From DATJGR01 sp963780795 (GTDB lineage Bacteria; Pseudomonadota; Gammaproteobacteria; Pseudomonadales; Azotimanducaceae), in assembly GCA_963780795.1 (NCBI GenBank), contig CAWADH010000008.1, positions 434,001 through 498,000 on the forward strand: a stretch of 64,000 nt of DNA, read 5' to 3'. The stretch's first letter is position 1. Each line of letters begins with the position of its first letter. The translations under genes were made by a program, and so were the position numbers. Below the pieces are notes generated by a model that saw nothing but the letters and a program-made list of their open reading frames with translations, searched no databases and was not told the DNA's origin. Positions 32,636 through 40,092 of the stretch are shown here, in pieces.

Positions 32636-33581
32636 ATGAACACATTCGACAACCCGACATTCATCTCCACGAACGGCATTCGGATGGCCGTCTACGAGCA
32701 GGGCGCAGGCAAGCCGATCGTGCTGTGCCACGGCTTCCCGGAACTCGCATTCTCGTGGCGTCACCAGATGCAACCGCTCGCCGATGCCGGCTATCACGTG
32801 CTGGCGCCGGATCAGCGCGGTTACGGACGCACCGACAAACCGAAGGCGGTCGAGGCTTACGACATCGTGCAGCTGACCGGCGACCTCGTCGGCCTGTTAG
32901 ATCATTACGGCTACGAGAAAGCGCTGTTCGTGGGCCACGACTGGGGCGCGCTCGTGGTCTGGGCAATGTCCGTGATGCATCCGGAACGCGTCGCCGGCGT
33001 GATCAACCTGAGCGTGTCGTATCTGGATCGCGGCACCACGGAGTGGGTTGGTCTGTGGGAGAAGCTGCTCGGCGACGACTTCTACATCGTGCACTTCAAC
33101 CGCAAGCCGGGTGTTGCCGATGCCGCGTTCGCGAAAGACCCGAAGAATCTGCTGCGCAACCTGTACCGCACCGGGCAGTGGAACGATCCGCCGCCGGACG
33201 CCGAGACGCCGCGGCCGGGCATGGCGATGATCAATCTCGTGAACGAACAGAATCCGCGCGGGCGGCTGATGATGTCGGAAGCGGAACTCGACGTGTTCGC
33301 GAAGGCGTTTGCCGCGGGCGGCTTCACCGGTCCGATCAACTGGTACCGGAATTTCACGCGCAACTGGACGACGCTCGGTACCTTTCCGCAGCAGGTGACG
33401 TGCCCGGCGTTGATGATTCACGGCCGACTACGACATGGTGCGGCCGTCCGATCGCCTGAAACAGATCGTGCCGAACGCGGAAGTGGAGACGCTCCAGTGC
33501 GGCCACTGGATTCAGCAGGAGAAACCGGACGAGACGAACGCGCTGATGCTCGGCTGGCTCGCGCGCAATTACCGACCGTAA
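32636..33581 (+). pseudogene. Epoxide hydrolase-like alpha/beta hydrolase, frameshifted
   Basis: From ATG 32636 the frame encodes an epoxide-hydrolase-like protein: LCHGFPELAFSWRHQ, nucleophile Asp102 in VGHDWGALVVW, and a cap domain. At about 33422-33426, right after ALMIHG, similarity jumps one frame: the acid motif DYDMVRPSDRL and the catalytic-His motif CGHWIQQEKPDETN are read only after dropping one C, ending at TAA 33581. The uninterrupted frame instead runs to 33637 with an unrelated tail and no catalytic His. A restored protein would have about 314 residues. One-base sequence error or a recent mutation are equally possible. Confidence 0.8.
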
Positions 33582-33590
33582 CCGGCAAAG

Positions 33591-33612
33591 GGCGCCGCGT
33601 CCGCGCGGCGCC
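33591..33612. terminator. GC-rich hairpin between convergent genes
   Basis: GGCGCCGCG (33591-33599) and CGCGGCGCC (33604-33612) form a perfect 9-base stem with a TCCG loop, between the epoxide hydrolase remnant and the convergent MAPEG gene. There is no U-run on either side, so it is at best a weak intrinsic terminator or a transcript-end stabiliser. Confidence 0.45.
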
Positions 33613-33620
33613 TCGTGGGA

Positions 33621-34004
33621 TCAGACCAGTATCATGATGGCGCCGACCAGCGACCCGATGATCAGAATTGCCGTGGCCAGCAACGAAATCAGCACGCCGG
33701 GGCCGCGCTTGTCCGGATTGCCGATGTACAGATTGAAGTAGAGCGCGCGACCGATGATGAACACGACGCCGAGAATCGCGGCCCACATTTCGGACACCAG
33801 GCTTGCGAACGTGAACAGGCTCGGAAGGAACATGACGAGTTGTTCCATCGTGTTCTGATGCACGCGATGATATCGCTCGAAGTGTTCGTTCCCGGTGGTC
33901 GCAGGCGCTTTTACCCCGTATTTTCCGCGCGCCTGACCGACTTTGATGCTGAAGAAGAAATACTCCAGAAGCGCCAACATGGCGACTATGGTGACCCAGG
34001 CCAT
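33621..34004 (-). CDS. MAPEG family membrane protein
   Basis: A 127-residue protein with four membrane helices and the MAPEG pattern: FFFSIKVGQARGKYGVKAP, then FERYHRVHQNTMEQLVMFLP (the glutathione-binding ER-x2-R-x2-N-x2-E type motif), and IGRALYFNLYI. MAPEG proteins are trimeric membrane glutathione transferases or peroxidases. It is divergent from a soluble glutathione S-transferase gene at 34191, suggesting shared detoxification control; an inverted repeat lies between them. Confidence 0.88.
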   Translation of the reverse strand: MAWVTIVAMLALLEYFFFSIKVGQARGKYGVKAPATTGNEHFERYHRVHQNTMEQLVMFLPSLFTFASLVSEMWAAILGVVFIIGRALYFNLYIGNPDKRGPGVLISLLATAILIIGSLVGAIMILV

Positions 34005-34075
34005 CGCAACCCCCTACGATTCGATAACGTTGCCAACGCGGCGGTCGTCGCAGCGCGGCGACCCTGCCGGGCGCC

Positions 34076-34104
34076 GATCATCACTCATTGCTTCGCTGAT
34101 GATC
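34076..34104. promoter_or_regulatory. Inverted repeat between MAPEG and GST genes
   Basis: GATCATCA (34076-34083) and TGATGATC (34097-34104) form perfect 8-base arms around 13 bases, in the 186-base divergent region between the MAPEG and glutathione transferase genes. The half-site centres are 21 bases apart (two helical turns), as for many dimeric repressors. No regulator gene is adjacent. I see no other element in this gap. Confidence 0.35.
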
Positions 34105-34190
34105 AAGCTCACTGAGGCGCAACCGCACTGGCATGGCGATGGCCGCATCGCGTTGTGTCCGAGCCACCACAACTGCATCATGCGCGCATC

Positions 34191-34949
34191 ATGAGCGACG
34201 ACCTCGAGCTCTTTCAGTTCCGCTACTCGCACTTCAACGAGAAGGTGCGATGGGCGCTCGACCACAAAGGCCTGCCGCACAAACGCACCGATCTGTTGCC
34301 GGGGCCGCATGCGAGCACCATCAAGAAGCTGACGGGTCAGACGCAGACTCCGGTGTTGCGCATCAACAACCAGTACGTGCACGACTCGGGGTGGATCATC
34401 GAGCGCCTCGAACTGATTTTCACGGCCGCGCCGTCGTTGCTGCCGCCCGACGACCACACGCGCGACCGGGCACGCGAGATCGCACGCCATTTCGACTTCA
34501 TCGTGGGACCTGCGGCGCGCATTTGTGCGTTCGTCGCGATGCTCGACGAACCCGATTACGTCGCGCAGTTGTTCGCGACCGGCAAGCCGCCGATCACCCG
34601 CTCGCTGTACCGCGCCTTCCTGCCGCTGGTGAAAGGCCGCATCAGGAAGGCAAATGGGATAACCGACAAGCGCGCGATCGCCGAAGCGGAACGGCTGTTG
34701 ACCACGAATATGCAGGCGATCGCGAAACTGGTCGGCAAAGAAGGTTATCTGGCCGGAGATTCGTTCAGCGTCGCCGATCTCACCGCGGCGTCGCTCATTG
34801 CACCGCTGATCGATCCGCCGCATCCCGACATGAAGAAACCAGGCCCGATGCCGGAGCGGCTCGCCGAACTCACCGAGAAGTGGCGCAATCACGCGGCCGG
34901 TCGGTGGGCGCTCGAGATGTACGAGCGCCATCGACCGGTCGTCCAGTAG
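34191..34949 (+). CDS. Glutathione S-transferase-like protein
   Basis: A 252-residue soluble protein with a thioredoxin-fold N-terminus (LELFQFRYSHFNEKVRWAL, with the glutathione-binding TPVLRINNQYVHDSGWIIERL loop) and an all-helical C-terminal domain (about 95-250, GYLAGDSFSVADLTAASLI as the N-capping box). Ser or Tyr in the RYSHFNEKV start would be the activating residue. The start is ATG 34191; the GTG 34155 frame extension has no similarity. It likely conjugates or isomerises electrophiles with glutathione, alongside the divergent MAPEG protein. Confidence 0.85.
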   Translation: MSDDLELFQFRYSHFNEKVRWALDHKGLPHKRTDLLPGPHASTIKKLTGQTQTPVLRINNQYVHDSGWIIERLELIFTAAPSLLPPDDHTRDRAREIARHFDFIVGPAARICAFVAMLDEPDYVAQLFATGKPPITRSLYRAFLPLVKGRIRKANGITDKRAIAEAERLLTTNMQAIAKLVGKEGYLAGDSFSVADLTAASLIAPLIDPPHPDMKKPGPMPERLAELTEKWRNHAAGRWALEMYERHRPVVQ

Positions 34950-34967
34950 CCGATCGACCTGTAACTG

Positions 34968-35366
34968 CTAGTCGGTCATGAAGCTGCCGCTCGCCTCGGC
35001 GATGGTTGCATCGTCGTCCCGCCGGATCACGCGTCCTTCGAGCTGCACCAGCCGGCCTTTACGCTTCAGCATGCGACCCTCGATGCGCACCGGCGTGCCG
35101 ATCGGCAACGATGCGCGATAGCGGATGTCGGCGCGCGCAGTGAAGCAACGTTCGCCCTGCAGCCACAACCAGTTCGCCATCACGTCGTCGAGCAGGCTGA
35201 AGATGATGCCGCCGTGCGTGAGTCCCTGATATCCCATGTGCGCTTCGGCGGGTGTGAATTCGGCGCGGCACACGTCGCCGTCGATCCGGAAATTCAGTTT
35301 AAGTCCGATCGGATTGGACGGACCACAAACGAAACACCGGTTGGCCGGCGACTCGATCAACGACAC
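34968..35366 (-). CDS. PaaI family hotdog thioesterase
   Basis: A 132-residue hotdog-fold protein: CFVCGPSNPIGLKLNF at the N-terminus, GLTHGGIIFSLLDDVMANWL as the catalytic helix (HGG and Asp), and the terminal strands with IEGRMLKRKGRL. It probably hydrolyses an acyl-CoA. The Cys pair CFVC is common in the 'CFVCGxxNPxGL' subgroup. The start is GTG 35366; no better start is seen. It is convergent with the glutathione transferase gene (18-base gap) and divergent from the Nudix gene. Confidence 0.85.
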   Translation of the reverse strand: MSLIESPANRCFVCGPSNPIGLKLNFRIDGDVCRAEFTPAEAHMGYQGLTHGGIIFSLLDDVMANWLWLQGERCFTARADIRYRASLPIGTPVRIEGRMLKRKGRLVQLEGRVIRRDDDATIAEASGSFMTD

Positions 35367-35430
35367 GGACGCTCACATCTGCTGGAAAATTGCCTGGATA
35401 TCATGGGCGCTTTTCCAAAGAATACAAACC

Positions 35431-36054
35431 GTGATCACGCTACCGGATATCGAGCGACGTCTCGCGAACTACGAGGCTCAGCTTTCGCCCATCAGACCGT
35501 CCACGCGGCAGGCAGCCGTCGCGATCATCCTGCGTGAACGCGTTCGCGCGGGAACCACCGTCACCGATCTGTTGTTCATACGGCGCGCTGAAAAGAGCGG
35601 CGATCCGTGGTCGGGCCACATGGCTTTTCCCGGAGGCCATATCGAATCGTCAGACGGATCGCTGCTCGATGCGGCAATTCGCGAAACTTGCGAAGAGATC
35701 GGTCTCGATCTGAGCGCGAACGGGAAGCACATCGGTACAATCGATCATCAACGCGCACAGCCGCGCGGTCGACCGCTGAACATGGTGATCGCCCCTTATG
35801 TATTCCGTCTGGAGCGCGAGACGCCGTTCCTGCCGAACCACGAGGTGGCGGAAGTGGTGTGGACGCCGCTCGATCCGATCGCGAAAGGTCTCAACCATAC
35901 CGAAGAAGAACGCGTTGTGAACGGCTCACCGGTGTTGTTCAGTGGTTACCGCATCAACGGCGGGCATTTCGTATGGGGGCTGACGTACCGGATGATGCAG
36001 TCGTTCTTTCAGGCCGTCGATCCCAAGTGGGAGCCGCCCGAACAGAACGATTGA
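35431..36054 (+). CDS. Nudix hydrolase, CoA pyrophosphatase-like
   Basis: A 207-residue Nudix enzyme. The Nudix box spans GGHIESSDGSLLDAAIRETC followed by EEIGL, with an Asp in place of the usual first Glu, as in CoA pyrophosphatases; the UPF0035-type region LLFIRRAEKSGDPWSGHMAFPGG precedes it. These enzymes cleave CoA or acyl-CoA to phosphopantetheine and ADP. The start is taken as GTG 35431 (MITLPDIERRL). Its stop abuts the stop of the convergent Hsp70 gene (36054/36055). Confidence 0.85.
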   Translation: MITLPDIERRLANYEAQLSPIRPSTRQAAVAIILRERVRAGTTVTDLLFIRRAEKSGDPWSGHMAFPGGHIESSDGSLLDAAIRETCEEIGLDLSANGKHIGTIDHQRAQPRGRPLNMVIAPYVFRLERETPFLPNHEVAEVVWTPLDPIAKGLNHTEEERVVNGSPVLFSGYRINGGHFVWGLTYRMMQSFFQAVDPKWEPPEQND

Positions 36055-37470
36055 TCAGCCGTAGCGGTGGCCACGGTAGTCGGCGATCGCGAGCCCCGCC
36101 GCCACCGACGTGAACGGATCGTGCTCCACCACGCGGCCGGGGAAACGCGCTTCTAGTATCCGCCGCACCGCCGGAATCAGCGACGAGCCGCCGGTGCGCA
36201 GCACGAGGTCGATCGAGTCCGATGCGAGCCCGCTCTTCGTCAGCGTGTCGTCGACGCCCTGCTCGAACTGCTGCAGCAGGTCGCCGATCATCTCTTCGAA
36301 CTGTGCGCGCGACAGGCGGATTTCGATGTCGATCTCCGGAATGTCGAGCACCGCTTCCTCGTCGGTCGACAATCTCGCCTTGAAGTCTTTGATCGACTGG
36401 AACACCGAGTAGCTCAGGTTGTGCTGTATCAACTCGCGCAGCCGACGGAACTTGTGCGCGCCGGGGCCGCCGCGCGCGATGCAATCCATCATCGGCGTGG
36501 TGTACTTGTTCTGGTTCAGCAGATACGTGACTGCCCAGTTCAGCAGCAGGTCTTCGTAGTCTTCGAACGGAAATCGCGTTTCGATTTCTTGCTTGTCGAA
36601 ACCGCGACGGCGCCAGATTTCGCCTTTACCCAACGCCGGAAACAGCAGCGTTCGGAACATCCGCTGATCGATGTGGTCTCCGCCGAGGGCCACGCCGTGA
36701 GTGGCCATGACATCGAAGTCGTCGCCGGTAGCGCGCAGCACGCTGAAGTCGAGCGTGCCGCCCCCGAAATCGACCGTTAGCACGCGCCGGCCGGCCATCT
36801 CCGGATGCGCCACGAGATAGCTCACCGCCGCGGCCACCGGCTCCGGGTAGAACACGTGTTCCTTTATGCCTGCGTGACCGTACGCCTCACCGAGCCGGGC
36901 CAGCGCCAGCTGATCGCGATGTGGATCGCGTCCTTCGAACTTCACCGGATGGCCAACCCACGCGCGCGATGCAGGTCCGACGCTCGCTTCGATCTCTTTG
37001 CGCACGTGCAACAGGATCGGCGTGATCAGCGCAACCAACCGGAACGGATGATCGAATACCATCAGCCGCCGCACGTTCGGATCGCCGAGCAGTCGTTTGA
37101 CGCCGCGGAACAACCGCCCCTTGAGGCCGCCGTCGCGCACCGGCTGTCCATAGACCTTGCGCGTGAGCGTCTCGACCGGGCGGCGTCCTTCCGGATCGGG
37201 ATCGCCCACCATCAGCGTCGACTCGCCGATCACTTCCGGAATCAGTTCGACCGTGCGCCCGGTGTTGTCGGCGATGTAACGCTCGATCGCGCGCTGGCCG
37301 ACCAGCGTCTGCAGATCCGAGTCGATATAGGTGGCCGACGGCATGATCTGCGCGGGCGCGTCGAGTTCGATCAGCGACACCTGCTTGCCGTCGTAAACGG
37401 CCGCCGCCGTGTTGGTGGTTCCGAAGTCGATACCTACGCCGATGCGCTGCACGGTTGCAGGACTAGCCAT
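36055..37470 (-). CDS. Hsp70 family protein, YegD-like
   Basis: A 471-residue Hsp70-type ATPase without the C-terminal substrate domain, as in E. coli YegD. The phosphate-1 motif is GVGIDFGTTNTAAAV, the phosphate-2 motif is VDFGGGTLDFSV, and the adenosine motif is RTGGSSLIPAV. Likely a chaperone-like or regulatory ATPase; target unknown. It is the last gene of a three-gene unit: its ATG (37470) overlaps the CoA-transferase stop by eight bases. Confidence 0.88.
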   Translation of the reverse strand: MASPATVQRIGVGIDFGTTNTAAAVYDGKQVSLIELDAPAQIMPSATYIDSDLQTLVGQRAIERYIADNTGRTVELIPEVIGESTLMVGDPDPEGRRPVETLTRKVYGQPVRDGGLKGRLFRGVKRLLGDPNVRRLMVFDHPFRLVALITPILLHVRKEIEASVGPASRAWVGHPVKFEGRDPHRDQLALARLGEAYGHAGIKEHVFYPEPVAAAVSYLVAHPEMAGRRVLTVDFGGGTLDFSVLRATGDDFDVMATHGVALGGDHIDQRMFRTLLFPALGKGEIWRRRGFDKQEIETRFPFEDYEDLLLNWAVTYLLNQNKYTTPMMDCIARGGPGAHKFRRLRELIQHNLSYSVFQSIKDFKARLSTDEEAVLDIPEIDIEIRLSRAQFEEMIGDLLQQFEQGVDDTLTKSGLASDSIDLVLRTGGSSLIPAVRRILEARFPGRVVEHDPFTSVAAGLAIADYRGHRYG

Positions 37471-38626
37471 TGGCGCTCATCAACACGCCGGTCGTGCGCA
37501 ATGATTCGATCGTCTGCGGATCGAAGCCGAGCCAGTCGGCCAGAACTTCCGCGTTGTGCTGGCCTTGCTTCGGCGAAGCGCCGCGCGCACCGCTGCTCGC
37601 GTCGGAAAAGCGATACGGCGACTGCACGACCGGCCGCTCGCCACCGGCGCCGTCGTCTACGCGTGTGATGGTGCCGCGGTGTTTGACCGTCGGCAGTTCG
37701 AGCGTTTCCGCGCCTTCGCGCACGTCGCCCCACGCGAGGTTCATTCCATCGAGCGCCTTGATGACCGCGGCGCGGTCCGGCAGGTTCTTGAAGAACGCGC
37801 GTGCGGTGGCGCGGCGCACCTTGATCTTCTCGTCGAGCGTCGCGTCTGCGGGCGTCGGGTCCACCACGCCCGCGCGCGTGGTGAGTTGTTTCCACACGTG
37901 CCGGAAATCGCTCGCGATCAACAGCGTTCCAGCTGCGGTATCCCACACTTCGCTCGGCATCGGCTTCAGATGCTCGGCGTTGTCGACCGTGTAGTGCAGA
38001 TGGTCGTCGGTCACCAGCATCGAATCGATCATCGCGATGTCGACGTGCTGCCCTTCCCCGGTGCGTTGCCGCATCAACAGCGCCGACAGCAGCCCGACCA
38101 GGCCGTGCAGCGCGGCGTTCGTATCGGCGATCGACACGCCGATGTCGGTGGCGTGCGCGCCGGTGATTTTCTTCTGGCGCGCGATCAGACCGGACTCCGC
38201 GTGCACGATCGGTGCGTACGCGGCGCGACGCGACTCGGGTCCGTTGTGGCCGAATCCCGAGATCGACAGCATCACCAGCCGCGGATTGATCTGCTTCAGC
38301 ACGTCGTAGCCGAGGCCGAGACGCGGCATCACGTCGGGCCGGAAGTTCTCGATCAGCACATCCGCACAGGCTGCGAGCTGCTTGATCAGCGTCGCGCCGC
38401 CTTCGACGTCGAGGTTCACGCAGATGCCGCGCTTGCCGACGTTCTGCTGATTGAAGTAACCGGCCTGCCCGTTGATGCGCGCGCCCCAGGCGCGCGTGAC
38501 ATCGCCGTCGGGCGGCTCCACCTTGACGACGTCGGCGCCGAGATCGGCCAGCATGCGCCCGGCAAAAGGTCCCGCGAGAACGCGCGACATATCGAGTACG
38601 CGGATGCCTTCCAACGGATGCGTCAT
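37463..38626 (-). CDS. CoA transferase family III (CaiB/BaiF)
   Basis: A 387-residue class III CoA-transferase. Family features: LEGIRVLDMSRVLAGPFAGR at the N-terminus, ADVVKVEPPDGD, the catalytic Asp168 in GVSIADTNAALHGL, and NFRPDVMPRLGLGYDVL. It moves CoA between carboxylic acids (or acts as a racemase-like enzyme in the bile-acid/alpha-methylacyl subgroup) in the cytoplasm. It overlaps the PPOX gene by four bases upstream and the Hsp70 gene by eight downstream. The substrate cannot be inferred. Confidence 0.88.
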   Translation of the reverse strand: MTHPLEGIRVLDMSRVLAGPFAGRMLADLGADVVKVEPPDGDVTRAWGARINGQAGYFNQQNVGKRGICVNLDVEGGATLIKQLAACADVLIENFRPDVMPRLGLGYDVLKQINPRLVMLSISGFGHNGPESRRAAYAPIVHAESGLIARQKKITGAHATDIGVSIADTNAALHGLVGLLSALLMRQRTGEGQHVDIAMIDSMLVTDDHLHYTVDNAEHLKPMPSEVWDTAAGTLLIASDFRHVWKQLTTRAGVVDPTPADATLDEKIKVRRATARAFFKNLPDRAAVIKALDGMNLAWGDVREGAETLELPTVKHRGTITRVDDGAGGERPVVQSPYRFSDASSGARGASPKQGQHNAEVLADWLGFDPQTIESLRTTGVLMSANG

Positions 38627-39015
38627 GGCGCGAGCGTCACGGCGATGAACTGGCGGCGGTCGAAGCGGCCGGTCAGCCTGGCGAAGAAATCACCGATCAG
38701 CATCTGCAGGCGGTATTTGCGGCGGAGCGACGCATACGCCGCGCGAATCTCGTCTGCGTCCGATACGAGGCGGGCTTTGGCCTCGATCCATTCCCCCAGC
38801 AGTTTGCCGCGCACGTCGCAGGCCGCGACGCGCGCGCAGGAACTCAGACGAATGCGTTTGACCTTGCCGGCATCCCGAGCGCTGAACACATAAAAGGTGT
38901 CGCCCGCCTGCGCGAACCAGACCGGCGTTGGGACAGCATTGCCGTTCCTGCGAAAGGTCGCGAGGCTGAAATAGTCGGCGTCCGCGAGCTGCACTGGTGT
39001 CTGCCCCGTCCACAC
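38623..39015 (-). CDS. PPOX-class flavin/F420-type oxidoreductase
   Basis: A 130-residue split-barrel protein: YFSLATFRRNGNAVPTPVWFAQ, YVFSARDAGKVKRIRLSSCARVAACDVRG, matching the 'PPOX class F420-dependent' small-protein group (Rv3369-like). In proteobacteria FMN is the likelier cofactor. The start is GTG 39015; homology starts close to it. It is the first gene of a unit with the CoA-transferase (four-base overlap) and Hsp70 genes and is divergent from the small Cys-rich gene at 39088. Confidence 0.8.
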   Translation of the reverse strand: MWTGQTPVQLADADYFSLATFRRNGNAVPTPVWFAQAGDTFYVFSARDAGKVKRIRLSSCARVAACDVRGKLLGEWIEAKARLVSDADEIRAAYASLRRKYRLQMLIGDFFARLTGRFDRRQFIAVTLAP

Positions 39016-39087
39016 AAAAGGTTTCGGATATTAAACCCGCCCTATGGGATGTGCTAGCGTGAACGCCCCGGGGAGGAGCATCGGATC

Positions 39088-39273
39088 GTGGGCGAAGTCA
39101 TCAAGTTCCGCCGCCCGTCGGCGACGAAGCGCGCGCAAGGAAAAACGCTGTGCAGCAGCGGCTTTCACAAATGGCAGGTCGCGCAGAAGAAACAGTTCGA
39201 CGTGCATCGCGGACGCCTCGTCACACTGCACAAATGCGAACGCTGCGGCACCACGAAGACGACGCTCGACTGA
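39088..39273 (+). CDS. Small Cys/His-rich (zinc-ribbon-like) protein
   Basis: A 61-residue basic protein with Cys22 followed by a His (SSGFHKW) and a C-terminal CERCG knuckle, so one zinc site of C-H-C-C type is plausible. The pattern GKTLC...FHKW...GRLVTLHKCERCG resembles conserved hypothetical proteins of Xanthomonadales-type genomes. The start is GTG 39088, with GGAGGA ten bases upstream. It is monocistronic between divergent and convergent neighbours. Function unknown. Confidence 0.7.
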   Translation: MGEVIKFRRPSATKRAQGKTLCSSGFHKWQVAQKKQFDVHRGRLVTLHKCERCGTTKTTLD

Positions 39274-39295
39274 CGTCGCGAAGCCGCCACGTCCC

Positions 39296-39943
39296 TCAGG
39301 AAACCGCTTCCACCGACGGCATGCACACGCCGGTGCCACCCAGTCCGCAATATCCGTTCGGAACCTTCGCCAGATACTGCTGGTGATAGTGCTCGGCATA
39401 GTAGAACTCCGGCGCGCCGCGGATCTCGGTGGTGATCGCGCCGTAACCCGACGCCTTCAATGCGTCCTGGAATACGCGCTCCGAACGACGCGCCGCTTCC
39501 AGTTGGGCGTCGTCGTACGTGTAGATCACCGAGCGATACTGCGTGCCGATGTCGTTGCCCTGCCGCATGCCCTGCGTCGGGTCGTGCGCTTCCCAGAACA
39601 CGCGCAACAGCTCCTCGAAGCTCACGATCGCCGGATCGAACACCACGAGCACCACTTCGCTGTGGCCGGTTGCACCGGAGCACACTTCCTCATACGTGGG
39701 ATTCGGTGTGATGCCGCCGGCGTATCCGACCGCCGTGGAGAACACGCCCGGAGTCTGCCAGAAGCGACGCTCGGCACCCCAGAAGCAACCCATTCCAAAC
39801 ACGGCTTCGCACAGGTTCGCCGCGAACGGTCCTTTCAACGGGTGACCGTTCACGAAATGCGTTGGCGGCACGCGCATCACTGCAGTGCGTCCGGGCAGCG
39901 CTTCTTCTGCGCGCGGCAATCGCAGTTTGCGTTCCATTCCCAT
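39296..39943 (-). CDS. msrA: Peptide methionine sulfoxide reductase A
   Basis: A 215-residue MsrA: the catalytic Cys53 is in GMGCFWGAERRF, followed by TAVGYAGG, GHSEVVLVVFDP and YRSVIYTYD; the C-terminal CGLGGTGVC holds the resolving cysteines. It reduces methionine-S-sulfoxide in proteins using thioredoxin. The ATG at 39943 has AGGAGA upstream, and the frame beyond it is not coding. The enzyme has no signal peptide, so it acts in the cytoplasm. Confidence 0.93.
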   Translation of the reverse strand: MGMERKLRLPRAEEALPGRTAVMRVPPTHFVNGHPLKGPFAANLCEAVFGMGCFWGAERRFWQTPGVFSTAVGYAGGITPNPTYEEVCSGATGHSEVVLVVFDPAIVSFEELLRVFWEAHDPTQGMRQGNDIGTQYRSVIYTYDDAQLEAARRSERVFQDALKASGYGAITTEIRGAPEFYYAEHYHQQYLAKVPNGYCGLGGTGVCMPSVEAVS

Positions 39944-40092
39944 GGCAGGTCTCCTACGTGGGGCGAGGTTTGATTCTAACCGCAGGAAAAGGTTCGTTAC
40001 CAAACAGGAGCAGAACGGTGACACCCGCCATGAACCGCGGTCTAAAGGTGCGTTACACTCGTGGCCGATATTCGATGGAAGTTTCCCTGCAT

